45,303 nt of DNA, from NCBI RefSeq assembly GCF_000787775.1, contig NZ_BBPM01000030.1:46952-92254 (forward strand), written 5' to 3'. This document shows positions 25,870 to 34,653 of the stretch, in pieces (position 1 is the first letter of the stretch; the number at the start of each line of letters is the position of its first letter). The DNA comes from Streptacidiphilus carbonis. GTDB lineage: Bacteria > Actinomycetota > Actinomycetes > Streptomycetales > Streptomycetaceae. The notes beneath the pieces were generated by a model, which worked only from the letters and a program-made list of their open reading frames with translations, was not told the origin of the DNA and made no database searches. Position numbers and translations under genes: made by a program.

Positions 25870-27200
25870 GCGGTGACAACCGTCTCGGGGACGCTCTCGC
25901 GGCGCAGCGGGAGCAGGAGGTCCGGCGGGCCGCGCGGGCGCTGCTGCGCAGGCCGCTGCTGCGGGCGGGCGGTGACGACTTCCGGCTGGTGCGGCAGCAC
26001 GCGGCCGAGTTGCGGACGTGGTTCGAGCGGAACACGGGCTGGGCGCTGCTGGTGGACGCGCAGGTGGCGCGGCTGCGCCGCATTCCGGGTGTGGACACCG
26101 ATCCCACGCATCCGGCGCGGGACGTGCGGACCGGCCTGCCGTTCTCCCGGCGCCGGTACGTGGTGTTCTGCCTGTCCCTTGCGGTGCTGGAGCGCGCCGA
26201 GCAGCAGATCGCGCTCGGACGGCTGGCGGAGCAGGTGGTGCTCGCGGCAGCGGATCCCGCGCTGGAGGAGGCTCAGGTCGCCTTCACCCTGGCCGACCGG
26301 GAGCAGCGCACGGACCTGGTGGCCGTGGTGCGGCTGCTGCTGGAGTGGGGCGTGCTGGCCAAGGTCGCGGGCGACGAGGACGCTTTCTTGAAGTCGGCCG
26401 GGGACGCCCTGTACGACGTGGACCGCCGCGTGCTCGCCGGGCTGCTGGTCGCCCGGCGCGGCCCGAGCACCGTCCGGGGCGACGGCTTCGAGGCTTGTCT
26501 GGGGGAGCTCAATGCCGAGGTGCTGCCGGACAGTGACGAGCTGCGCAACAGGGCCCTGCGCCATTCCCTGACCCGGCGGCTGCTCGACGACCCGGTGCTC
26601 TACCTGGACGGGCTGACCGAGGCGGAGAGCGCGTATCTCACCTCCCAGCGTGCCGCGCTGACCCGGCGGATCAGCGAACTCACCGGGCTGGTACCGGAGG
26701 TGCGGGCCGAGGGCGTCGCGATGGTGGACCCGGACGACGACCTGACGGATCTGCGCATGCCGGAGCAGGGCACGGACGGACACGTCGCGCTGCTGGCGGC
26801 GGAGTACCTGGCTGGGCGCGGCGGCACCGTCCCGCTCACGGAGCTGCAGCGCCAGGTGGCGGGCTGGGCCTTGGAGCACGCCGGCTTCTGGCGGCGCAGC
26901 GCGACCCTGCCGGGGGCCGAGGCCGAGCTGGCAGAGCAGGCTGTGGAGCGGCTGGTCGCCCTCGGGCTGCTGGAACGCACGGTGGACGACGACGGGGCCG
27001 CCGCCGTTCGGCCCCGCCCGGCGCTGGACCGCTACCGGGTCGGCGAGGCGGTTCTGCTGGAACCCGGGCAGAGTGCGCCCCGCAGATCCCGGAAGGGTGC
27101 GGCCGGCGCGAAGCCCGGGAGGGGCGGGGCCGGTGCGGGCACGCCCGCCAAGGGCACACAGACGACTTCGAAGACGACCAAGAGTGTGAGGACCCGATGA
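25866..27200 (+). CDS. jetB: Wadjet JetB, DUF2398 (TIGR02678) protein
   Basis: A 444-residue cytoplasmic protein, the MukE/KITE-like partner of JetA and JetC in the Wadjet condensin. It fits DUF2398: an N-terminal helical pair (EVRRAARALLRRPLLR; FRLVRQHAAELRTWFERNTGW), the motif RRRYVVFCLSLAVLERAEQQI and winged-helix-like segments near RTDLVAVVRLLLEWGVLAKV and the C-terminus. The last about 40 residues are a basic Ala/Gly/Lys/Thr-rich tail not typical of a domain. The start GTG overlaps the jetA stop (GTGA) and the end overlaps jetC (ATGA), so the subunits are translationally coupled, in keeping with a stoichiometric complex. Confidence 0.9.
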   Translation: MSGDNRLGDALAAQREQEVRRAARALLRRPLLRAGGDDFRLVRQHAAELRTWFERNTGWALLVDAQVARLRRIPGVDTDPTHPARDVRTGLPFSRRRYVVFCLSLAVLERAEQQIALGRLAEQVVLAAADPALEEAQVAFTLADREQRTDLVAVVRLLLEWGVLAKVAGDEDAFLKSAGDALYDVDRRVLAGLLVARRGPSTVRGDGFEACLGELNAEVLPDSDELRNRALRHSLTRRLLDDPVLYLDGLTEAESAYLTSQRAALTRRISELTGLVPEVRAEGVAMVDPDDDLTDLRMPEQGTDGHVALLAAEYLAGRGGTVPLTELQRQVAGWALEHAGFWRRSATLPGAEAELAEQAVERLVALGLLERTVDDDGAAAVRPRPALDRYRVGEAVLLEPGQSAPRRSRKGAAGAKPGRGGAGAGTPAKGTQTTSKTTKSVRTR

Positions 27201-30200
27201 CCGAGACCGCCTCCAAGGCCTCGCTGCTTCCGTCCCCGGGCCGCACTCGCTGGCAGCCGCTCCGCGTCGGCCTGGTCGACCTGTTCTACTACGACGTCGA
27301 GGAGTGGGGCTTCCGCGACGGTCGCCTGCTGTTCCGGGGCAACAACGGCACCGGGAAGTCCAAGGTGCTCGCCCTGACGCTGCCCTTCCTGCTGGACGGC
27401 GACCTGTCCCCGCACCGCGTGGAGCCGGACGCCGACCCGAAGAAGCGGATGGAGTGGAACCTGCTGCTGGGCGGCGAGCATCCGCACTCCGAGCGCCTCG
27501 GCTACACCTGGATCGAGTTCGGTCGCCGGGACGAGGACGGCATCGAACACTTCACTACCCTGGGCTGCGGCCTGAAGGCGGTGTCGGGGCGCGGCATCGC
27601 ACGGCACTGGTACTTCGTCACCGACCAGCGGATCGGCCCCGAGCTGCGGTTGCTGGACGGAGCCGGCGCGGCGATCGGCCGGGACCGGCTCGCCGAGGCG
27701 CTGGCCGGGCGGGGCCTGGTCCACGATTCGGCCAGGGCCTACCGCAGGGCGGTGGACGAGGCGCTGTTCGGCCTGGGGGAGCAGCGCTACGCAGCCTTGG
27801 TCGATCTGCTGGTGCAGCTGCGACAACCGCAGCTGTCCAAGCGGCCCAGCGAGAAGGCGCTCTCGCAGGCGCTGACCGAGGCGCTGCCGCCGATGGACCA
27901 GGCGGTCGTCGCCGATGTCGCGGAGGCGTTCCGCTCGCTCGACGAGGAGAAGGAGCAGCTGGCGGTGATGACGGCCGCCGAGCGTGCCGCCGACGCCTTC
28001 CTGCAGCACTACCGCCGCTACGCCCAGGTCGCGTCCCGCCGCAAGGCCCGCGCGCCGCGCGCGCAGCACGCCCGCTACGAGGCGCTGCGCACCGAACTGA
28101 ACACCGCCGACGCGGACTTCGAGGCGGCCGGCATGGCGCTGGCCGAGGCCGAGACCCGGCTGGAGGAGCTCGACCAGCGGCGCGCGGGGCTGCGCGCCCG
28201 GGACGAGGCGCTGCGCGCCGGACCGGAGATGCGCAGTGCCCGCGAACTGGAGCAGGCCGCCGAACTGGCCGGGCGCGCCGCCCGGGACGCCGCCCGCGCC
28301 GAGGCGGACACCGCACGTGCCGACCAGGAGTTGGCCCGGTCCGCCGCCCGGTGCGCCACCGCGCGCTCCCGGGCCGAGACCGCCGGGCGGGCCGTCGAGA
28401 GCGCCATGGGTCGCACCGAAGAGGCAGCCGCTGCTGCGGGGCTGGAGCGGGACCACGCCGAGCGGGTCGCCGGCCCGCCGGCCGAGGGCGGGGTCACCGA
28501 GACGGCGCAGCGGGCCGCCGCCGACCTCACCGATCGCAGGCTGCGCTCCGTCGCCCTGGTCGAGGAGCACGCGGCCGTCGCCGAGAACGCCGTGCGCGAA
28601 CGGGACCGGAACCGGCTCCTGCTCCAGGAAGCGGACGCGGAGCTGAGCCGCCGCTCCGACCTGCGGGCCGAGGCCGAACAGGACGCGGAGCGCAGCGGCC
28701 GCGGCTACCTTTCGAGCGTCCGTGACCACTTCGCTGCCTGTACCTTGCTGCGTCCGGCCGATCCCACCGGCATGCTGGACGAACTCGCCCAGTGGGTCGG
28801 GACGTTGACCGGCCCCGATCCGTCCCGCACCGCCGCGCAGCAGGCGGCCTCCGCCGCAGGGGCCGAACTCGCGCGCCACCGCGCGGCACTCGAGTCCGAG
28901 CAGCGGGACGCCGACGTGCTGCGCGACCGGCTGCGCGCCGAGCTGGCCGACCTGCGGAGCGGGGGGCAGCGTGGCCCGCACGCCCCCTACACCCGCTCCC
29001 CGCACGCCCGCCAGGACCGCCTGGGAGCGCCGCTGTGGCGGCTGGTCGACTTCACCGCCGATGCTGCGACGGAGCAGCAGAAGGCCGGCCTGGAAGCCGC
29101 TCTGGAGGCATCCGGCCTGCTCGACGCCTGGGTCGGTCCGGACGGCGACGTGATCGCCGCCGGCACCGGGGACACCCTGGCGACCCCCGGTGCACCCGTT
29201 ACCGGCCCGAGCCTGGCCGACGTGCTGCGCCCGGCGGTCGACCGCGCCGACCCGGCGGCGGCCGTTCTGCCGGACGAGCTCGTCGTCCGTCTGCTGGCCG
29301 GCATCGGCCTGCTCGGCGCCGGGGACGGCGAAAGCCCTGCGGGCGGCGCGCTTCCCGGCCCCGGCAGCTGGATCGCCTACGACGGCCGCTTCCGGCTCGG
29401 CACCCTGACCGGCACCTGGTCCAAGCCCGCCGCTCAGTACCTCGGCGAAGGCGCCCGCGAACAGGCCAGGCGCGCCCGGATCGCCGACGTCGAGACCGAA
29501 CTCGCCGAGCTGACCGTGAGGTCGGACGACCTCAGCGCCCGGCTGGAGAGCGTCGACGGCGACCTGCGCACCCTGGCCGCCGAACAGGCGTCGTTGCCGA
29601 CCGACGCCGCGTTGCGCGACGCACATGCCGCGGTCGCGTCCGCCCAACGCGAGCGCGCCCGCGCCGCCGAGCGCCGCGCGGCAGCAGACCACGCGGCGGC
29701 ACGGGCCACCACCGCTGCCGAGCAGGCCACGGCCGAACTGGACACCCTCGCCGAGGAACTCGGCCTTCCGGCCACCGCCTCCGGTCTGCGCGCCGTCCGC
29801 GAAGCCCTCGCCGCTTACCGGGAGACCCTGGCCGCCTTGTGGCCTGCCGTGCGCGAGCACCGTGCCGCCCACGCCGCGCTGATCGGCGAGGAGACCGACC
29901 ACGCGCGCGCCGCCGAGCACGCCGCCGAACTGGTCGAGCGTTCCCGCGCCGCGGCACGCGAGGCCGTCGCCGCCGGTGAGCGTCACGAGACGCTCGCCGC
30001 CACCGTCGGCGCCGCCGTGGCCGAGCTGCAACGACAACTCGCCGAGGTCGCCGGCGAACTGCGGTCCTGCGAGGACTCCGAGCGGACCACAAGGCGTGAG
30101 CAGAACGCCGCCACCGGCCGCCAGGCCGCGGCCGACGCCCTGCGCACCCGCGTCCGCACCGAGATCGAGGACACGACCCGCACCCGCGCCGAGGCCATCG

Positions 30201-31399
30201 AGGCGCTGCGGCGCTTCACCGCGACCGGACTGCTCGCCGTCGCCCTGCCCGAGCTCACCGCGCAGATCGGCACCGACTACGTCCGGGGCGGCTCCGAGAG
30301 CTGGGCCCCCGACCCCGCCGTCCGCCTCGCCCGCGCCGTGGAACGCGAGCTGGAAGCCGTGGACGACTCCGACCCCGCCTGGGAGCGCGTCCAGCGCAGG
30401 ATCACCGAGGAGCTGAAGGATCTCTCCGACGCCCTCTCGCGCCACGGCCACACCGCCGCCGCCCGGATGCTGGAGGACGGCCTGGTCGTCGACATCGTCT
30501 TCCAGGGCCGGGAACACTCCGTCCCGGCCCTGGCCGCAGCCCTCGGCACCGAGGTGGAGCAGCGCCGCGAACTGCTGTCCGCCAGGGAGCAGGAGATCCT
30601 GGAGAACCACCTGATCACCGAGGTGGCCGGCACCCTCCAGGAGCTCGTGTCCGCAGCCGAGCACCAGGTGCTGCGGATGAACGAAGAGCTCAAGGACCGG
30701 CCCACCAGCACCGGCATGCTGCTGCGCCTGGCCTGGCGCCCTGCCCGCAACGCCCCCGGCGGCCTGGCCGCCGCCCGCGACCGGCTGCTGCGCCAGTCCG
30801 CCGACGCCTGGACCGCCGCCGACCGCTCGGCCCTGGGCGAGTTCCTCCAGGCGCAGATCGACCGCGCCCGCACGGACAACCCCGCCGGCACCTGGCTCGA
30901 ACACCTCACCGCCGCGCTCGACTACCGCTCCTGGCACGAATTCGGCATCGAACGCCACCAGCACGGCCGGTGGCAGTCCGCCACAGGGCCCGCGTCGGGC
31001 GGGGAGCGGGTGCTGTCCGTCTCGCTTCCGCTGTTCGCCGCCGCGTCCTCGCACTACGCCTCGGCCGGCAACCCGGACGCCCCGCGACTGGTCACCCTCG
31101 ACGAGGCCTTCGCCGGCGTGGACGACGACTCCCGCGCCAAGTCGCTGGGTCTGCTGGCCGCCTTCGACCTGGACGTGGTGATGACCTCGGAGCGCGAGTG
31201 GGGCTGCTACCCCCAGGTCCCCGGCCTGGCCATCGCCCAGCTCTCCCGGGTCGACGAGGTCGCCGCGGTCCTGGTCACCCGCTGGGAGTGGGACGGCCAC
31301 CGGCGCACCCTGGTCCCCGACGCCCCGGTGCCCGGACAGCGCACGGAAGACCCGACCGAGGGCCCGAGCAACGACCCGAGAAGCAACCTGGCCGGCTGA
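27197..31399 (+). CDS. jetC: Wadjet JetC, SMC-like ATPase (TIGR02680)
   Basis: A 1400-residue SMC/MukB-type motor, thought to extrude DNA loops so that JetD can recognise and cut small circular plasmids. Head motifs are split as in SMC proteins: Walker A GNNGTGKS at 48-55, ABC signature SGGER at 1267-1271 and Walker B LVTLDE with D1302 and E1303, followed by AFAGVDDDSR as D-loop. Between them lie long Ala/Arg/Glu-rich coiled coils (about 270-560 and 790-1080) around a hinge-like globular region (about 590-770, including APLWRLVDFTADAA). The C-terminal part has DLDVVMTSEREWGCYPQVPGL, typical of this family. The length agrees with the family. The stop is 2 bp from the jetD start. The gene appears complete, with all ATPase residues in place. 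Confidence 0.94.
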   Translation: MTETASKASLLPSPGRTRWQPLRVGLVDLFYYDVEEWGFRDGRLLFRGNNGTGKSKVLALTLPFLLDGDLSPHRVEPDADPKKRMEWNLLLGGEHPHSERLGYTWIEFGRRDEDGIEHFTTLGCGLKAVSGRGIARHWYFVTDQRIGPELRLLDGAGAAIGRDRLAEALAGRGLVHDSARAYRRAVDEALFGLGEQRYAALVDLLVQLRQPQLSKRPSEKALSQALTEALPPMDQAVVADVAEAFRSLDEEKEQLAVMTAAERAADAFLQHYRRYAQVASRRKARAPRAQHARYEALRTELNTADADFEAAGMALAEAETRLEELDQRRAGLRARDEALRAGPEMRSARELEQAAELAGRAARDAARAEADTARADQELARSAARCATARSRAETAGRAVESAMGRTEEAAAAAGLERDHAERVAGPPAEGGVTETAQRAAADLTDRRLRSVALVEEHAAVAENAVRERDRNRLLLQEADAELSRRSDLRAEAEQDAERSGRGYLSSVRDHFAACTLLRPADPTGMLDELAQWVGTLTGPDPSRTAAQQAASAAGAELARHRAALESEQRDADVLRDRLRAELADLRSGGQRGPHAPYTRSPHARQDRLGAPLWRLVDFTADAATEQQKAGLEAALEASGLLDAWVGPDGDVIAAGTGDTLATPGAPVTGPSLADVLRPAVDRADPAAAVLPDELVVRLLAGIGLLGAGDGESPAGGALPGPGSWIAYDGRFRLGTLTGTWSKPAAQYLGEGAREQARRARIADVETELAELTVRSDDLSARLESVDGDLRTLAAEQASLPTDAALRDAHAAVASAQRERARAAERRAAADHAAARATTAAEQATAELDTLAEELGLPATASGLRAVREALAAYRETLAALWPAVREHRAAHAALIGEETDHARAAEHAAELVERSRAAAREAVAAGERHETLAATVGAAVAELQRQLAEVAGELRSCEDSERTTRREQNAATGRQAAADALRTRVRTEIEDTTRTRAEAIEALRRFTATGLLAVALPELTAQIGTDYVRGGSESWAPDPAVRLARAVERELEAVDDSDPAWERVQRRITEELKDLSDALSRHGHTAAARMLEDGLVVDIVFQGREHSVPALAAALGTEVEQRRELLSAREQEILENHLITEVAGTLQELVSAAEHQVLRMNEELKDRPTSTGMLLRLAWRPARNAPGGLAAARDRLLRQSADAWTAADRSALGEFLQAQIDRARTDNPAGTWLEHLTAALDYRSWHEFGIERHQHGRWQSATGPASGGERVLSVSLPLFAAASSHYASAGNPDAPRLVTLDEAFAGVDDDSRAKSLGLLAAFDLDVVMTSEREWGCYPQVPGLAIAQLSRVDEVAAVLVTRWEWDGHRRTLVPDAPVPGQRTEDPTEGPSNDPRSNLAG

Positions 31400-31401
31400 C
31401 C

Positions 31402-32685
31402 ATGGACATCCCGCCGACCGTGGACCTCCCTCGCCTGCGCCGACTGCTCGGCACGCCCGAACTCGCGTGGCTGCTCGACCGCGTCCGCGACCGCATGGCC
31501 ACCGAGAGACCTCTGGACACCCGCGCCACCCTGCGCGCCGCCACCCAGGGCCAGCGCCTCGCCGTCGAACGGCTCCTCGGCCGCCGCCTGCGGCCTGGCG
31601 CCTCGCTGACCGTGCCACTCGCTGAGGTCGACCGCGTGCTGCGGGAGTCGATGGCCTGCCCGGACGGTCTCGCGGCGGCGACGGTCGTACTGACCGGCCC
31701 GGTGACCGACCGGCGCGCCGAGGAAGCAGCCCGCGAAGCCGCCTGGCAGCGGGCACACGCTGAACTCGACCACCCCGCCATCGCCGGCCGACCCGAACTC
31801 GCCGCCTGGGTCGCCACGGTGGAGGCGACCGGACTGCTCAAGCGGCTCTCCGGAAGCGACCCCCGGAATGCCGGGCGGCTGGCGGCCGACGCAGCACGGG
31901 TACTGTCCGCCCTACCGGCTGACGGCCTCACGCTCCCCGTCCTCGCGGCCCGTACCCTCGGCGACGCCCACGCCCTGGACGACGGGCGGCCCCTGGCCGC
32001 GCTAACCCTGTCCGCCGTCCGCGCGCTCACCCTCCTGGCGCCGGAGGCAACGGCCACGGTCGACGGCCGCCGTGCAGCGTGGGCCGCGGTCGGCGTGGCG
32101 CTCGACGAACTCTCCTCCCGCGTGCTCGTCCTCGGCCTGCCCGGCGGAGCGGGAAGCACCACCGGACGCATGCTCGCGGCCGCTCGCCAAGGCGGAGAGC
32201 CCTGCGTTCTGACGCTGCGGCAACTTCTGCGTGAACCCGACTGCCTCGCAGCTGACAGTCTCCATGTCCGGGTCTGTGAGAATCCGGCGGTCCTCGCGGC
32301 CGCCGCCGACGCGCTCGGCTCCGACTGTCCGCCGCTCGTCTGCGTCGAAGGCAACCCCTCAGCCGCTGCGCGCACGCTGCTCGCCCGGCTCTCCGCGCAG
32401 GGCAGCCCGCTCCTCTACCACGGCGACTTCGACTGGGGCGGCATCCGCATCGCCACCTCGGTCCTGCGCCTGCCCGGAGCCTGCTCCTGGCGCTACGACA
32501 CCCCGGCCTACCTCGCGGCCGTCGAACGAGGACTCGGGACCCCGCTCACAGGCGTCACGACGGCCGTCGTCCCCACGCCCTGGGATCCCGACCTCGGGCC
32601 CGCCCTCGCACACCACGGCATCCGGGTCGAAGAAGAGCACCTGATCGATCGGCTGCTTACCGACCTTGGGAGGGACGCCGTGTAA
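31402..32685 (+). CDS. jetD: Wadjet JetD, DUF3323/DUF2399 Toprim nuclease (TIGR02679)
   Basis: A 427-residue protein, the nuclease of Wadjet, related to the DNA-cleaving subunit of topoisomerase VI. An N-terminal DUF3323 region (about 1-200; ATQGQRLAVERLLGRRL) leads to a C-terminal Toprim-fold DUF2399 domain. The metal-binding residues are visible as E316 in VCVEGNPS and D342/D344 in HGDFDWGG. ALDELSSRVLVLGLPG resembles the conserved CDALSSxVLxLNLP stretch of the family. The ATG lies 2 bp after jetC. The nuclease motifs are intact, so the module is predicted to be active against plasmids (inference from family). It is the last gene of the operon and of element 2. Confidence 0.92.
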   Translation: MDIPPTVDLPRLRRLLGTPELAWLLDRVRDRMATERPLDTRATLRAATQGQRLAVERLLGRRLRPGASLTVPLAEVDRVLRESMACPDGLAAATVVLTGPVTDRRAEEAAREAAWQRAHAELDHPAIAGRPELAAWVATVEATGLLKRLSGSDPRNAGRLAADAARVLSALPADGLTLPVLAARTLGDAHALDDGRPLAALTLSAVRALTLLAPEATATVDGRRAAWAAVGVALDELSSRVLVLGLPGGAGSTTGRMLAAARQGGEPCVLTLRQLLREPDCLAADSLHVRVCENPAVLAAAADALGSDCPPLVCVEGNPSAAARTLLARLSAQGSPLLYHGDFDWGGIRIATSVLRLPGACSWRYDTPAYLAAVERGLGTPLTGVTTAVVPTPWDPDLGPALAHHGIRVEEEHLIDRLLTDLGRDAV

Positions 32686-32794
32686 CCCGATGGCCGATGA
32701 GGACACTCGCTGCCGACCTGTATACCGTGTCCGCCGGGCCGTCTCGATGTGGCGCGGCCCCGGCCCGGGTGGCGGTATGTCGGGTCAGCGCCCT

Positions 32795-32805
32795 GTGGTG
32801 GGAGC
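32795..32805. repeat. Single 11-bp repeat, putative integrase arm site (right end 2)
   Basis: One GTGGTGGGAGC, ending 130 nt before core 3, the same distance as the second unit before core 2, although the sequence between shows no obvious similarity. Confidence 0.5.
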
Positions 32806-32934
32806 GGCGGCGTTGGATGCGGTCGGTGCTCGTTGGTACTGTCTGGAGTGTGGCTCGGTGTCTTCCTGGATAGATTGGGTGTAGAACATCGAGACTGGCA
32901 ACCTTCGTGCCTGGCTGGACAGTTGACCCGCCGA

Positions 32935-32976
32935 CTCTTAATCAGCGGGTCCGGGGTTCGAGTCCCTGGCGGCGCA
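32935..32976 (+). other. att core, copy 3 (right end of the island)
   Basis: Exact 42-bp copy of the tRNA-Lys 3' part. Unlike copies 1 and 2 it is not followed by element sequence, so the chromosome resumes at 32977 and the whole island is about 27.8 kb. Confidence 0.85.
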
Positions 32977-33009
32977 CATCGCACGGATTGCCCAAGTGGC
33001 AAGCATGAC

Positions 33010-33044
33010 AAGGCAGTTGACCCTTCGTGGGTAGGCCGCCTTTT
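33010..33044 (+). terminator. Possible original terminator of tRNA-Lys, displaced by the island
   Basis: AAGGC...GCCTT and ACCC...GGGT form a two-part hairpin with a TTCGT loop and unpaired bases between, followed by TTTT, 34 nt after att copy 3. In a chromosome without the island it would stand directly behind the tRNA gene. Confidence 0.35.
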
Positions 33045-33245
33045 GCTTCTCTGATTCGTGACGGGTACGAAGCGGGGCCTTGGCGGGGCGACCGGAGCTG
33101 TCGCCCGCGCGGCTGTGATCTGCTGGTTCAGGGCCACTCACGAGCCTTCCTGGTGCGCTGACAGGCCCTACGACTTGGGGGCGCCCGGACGACGCGGGTC
33201 TCGCCCGGCCCTGCCTGGTCATGGCCGGGCAACCGAAATCCGGTT

Positions 33246-34313
33246 GTGAAGGGCTCTCCGGCCGGGCATGATCGGCCGCATGACGAACCTGTTGCAGGGC
33301 AGTGCCCATTCCCGCTGGTGAGCCCCGACGGAACGGCCTTCGAGCCGGGTCACATTGTGGACGCCTGGTTGACTGCTGCAGTCGCCGACCCCCGGGGGAG
33401 CGGCTTCGGTGACGCCCGCAGTGCCTTGTTCGCCGCTGTGCGGGAAGACCGCAACGGCCCGGTGGCCCGTCTGCTGTTCAGCTACTGCGAGCACCCTGAT
33501 GCTGAGGCCCGCCGCCGGATCCTGGGACTTCTGACCGACATGAGCTGGGGCGCGCAGCCCTGGCGCGCGGCTGCGGAGTGCGCCGCATTGTGCCTCGGTG
33601 ATCCGGATGCCGCGGTCCGCCGCGGTGCGGCATGGCTCCTCGGGACCGCCGATCCGGAGCACGCCCTCGGCCTGGTCCGGGAGTCGGACTGGCGCCTTGA
33701 TCCGGTGGCTCGCCTGTCTCTCGTGGAGGCAGTGTTCGGTTTGCACTGGGACTGCAACGGCGACGCGGCATCCACGCTCGCCGACAGCCTGCGGACGGAC
33801 CCGGACGAGGCGGTCCGACTCCGCACGGCCCTCGCGTCGCTCCGCGTCGCTCCACAGGAGCAGTGGCCGGCGTGGGAGGACCTCGCCCTGTCCTGTCTCG
33901 CGTCGGCTGGAGAGCGCCTGGGTGGGCCGGGGTCCCGGCTGGCCTTTCGCCCCGGCTGGTGGTGGTCGCTCGCCCTGGTCCGGCAGGACCGCGAGGAGGC
34001 GGCCTACGCATGGGCGTCGCGGCTCCTCGCTCACCCGTCCCCGGTGGCTCGCCTGGCCGGGGTCGATCTCGCCCGCGGGGCGCTGCGCCGTTGGCGTGCC
34101 GCGCCTGACCGGCTCCGCCTGCCTCTGAGCCGGGCTCTCGGTGATACCGACCCCGAGGTGCGCGCCGAGGCGTTGAGCAGCGTCTGCGCGAGTCTGGAAG
34201 CCTCTCGGCTGTGCGCCGATGCCCTGGCGGTGGCGCTGGAGGACCCTGAGCTTCAGGCCGAGGCAGCCATGGGTCCACGGACGAGACCGCCGAGCGCGGC
34301 AGCAGCGCGCTGA
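33246..34313 (+). CDS. HEAT-repeat-like protein, start uncertain
   Basis: A protein of up to 355 residues made of helical pairs with Ala/Leu/Arg spacing typical of HEAT repeats: EARRRILGLLTDMS; DAAVRRGAAWLLGTADPEHAL; DEAVRLRTALASLRV; PVARLAGVDLARGALRRW; DPEVRAEALSSV. Such scaffolds bind other proteins; no enzymatic motif is seen and no partner is evident. The GTG at 33246 opens the frame without a ribosome site. An in-frame GTG at 33318 begins VSPDGTAFEPGHIVDAWL, where family-like sequence starts, but also lacks one. In another frame, ATG at 33282 reads MTNLLQGSAHSRW and stops just there, so a small indel near 33315 may have broken the true start. It is the first gene after the island. Confidence 0.6.
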   Translation: MKGSPAGHDRPHDEPVAGQCPFPLVSPDGTAFEPGHIVDAWLTAAVADPRGSGFGDARSALFAAVREDRNGPVARLLFSYCEHPDAEARRRILGLLTDMSWGAQPWRAAAECAALCLGDPDAAVRRGAAWLLGTADPEHALGLVRESDWRLDPVARLSLVEAVFGLHWDCNGDAASTLADSLRTDPDEAVRLRTALASLRVAPQEQWPAWEDLALSCLASAGERLGGPGSRLAFRPGWWWSLALVRQDREEAAYAWASRLLAHPSPVARLAGVDLARGALRRWRAAPDRLRLPLSRALGDTDPEVRAEALSSVCASLEASRLCADALAVALEDPELQAEAAMGPRTRPPSAAAAR

Positions 34314-34385
34314 TCCCCCACCCGCCCGAGCCAAGGCGCCGGCGCAGGTCGTGATCGACCGAGCCCGAAACCGCTCACTTCGACG

Positions 34386-34610
34386 TTACTGCTTCGAGCT
34401 CTCGGTCAGACCGAGCCTCCGCTGGATGACGAGCTCGGAGCGGATGAACTCGAGGAGCCGCCCCATCCAGTTGCGACCGCGGTGGTCGGGGACGTCCCGT
34501 CAGAACGGGGAGTCCGACAGCCCGGTGTAGGTGATCCTGCTGTCACCGGTGTCGAGAAGTATCTGCGCGAGGGCAGGGTACTGCGCGATCCCCGTCCGCT
34601 GGACTGTGCC
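34386..34610 (-). pseudogene. NADAR-like domain remnant with in-frame stop
   Basis: The minus strand reads GTVQRTGIAQYPALAQILLD, TGDSRITYTGLSDSPF, stop, RDVPDHRGRNWMGRLLEFIR, SELVIQRRLGLTESSKQ, stop, all in one frame. The order LL-x-TGD, F(W), G-R-NWMGRLL, R-x-EL is that of the C-terminal half of NADAR (DUF1768) proteins, which act on ADP-ribosyl or ribosylated metabolites. The TGA at 34500-34502 stands where family members have Trp, one base change from TGG. The N-terminal half is not found upstream. It is most likely a truncated, dead gene; the family assignment is from memory of motifs and moderate. Confidence 0.5.
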
Positions 34611-34653
34611 TCTGCACGCCCCGCTGCCCGGCTTGGGCGGTCGAATCCTGCGG

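Larger units (their letters stand above)
20033..32976. mobile_element. Integrated element 2 of the tRNA-Lys island (Wadjet cargo)
   Basis: Bounded by att copies 2 and 3. It contains an integrase remnant, a secreted beta-helix protein, a transposase remnant and jetABCD. Its left 570 bp nearly duplicate the left end of element 1. No mobility gene is intact, so excision would need an integrase in trans (inference). Confidence 0.75.
32686..33245. other. Non-coding right end of element 2 and chromosome junction
   Basis: No supportable gene is seen in these 560 bp. The interval contains one 11-bp arm-like repeat (32795-32805), att copy 3 (32935-32976) and, to its right, presumed original chromosome including a weak terminator-like hairpin at 33010-33044. 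Open frames across att copy 3 give the well-known spurious peptides produced by translating tRNA sequence. Confidence 0.5.

Noticed and set aside
27032-31756. Open frame of 1574 codons opposite jetB and jetC
   Set aside because: Antisense of intact jet genes, low-complexity Gly/Ala/Arg/Gln; explained by third-position GC.
32938-33309. Minus-strand frame ending AARDSNPGPAD
   Set aside because: Another tRNA antisense artefact across att copy 3.
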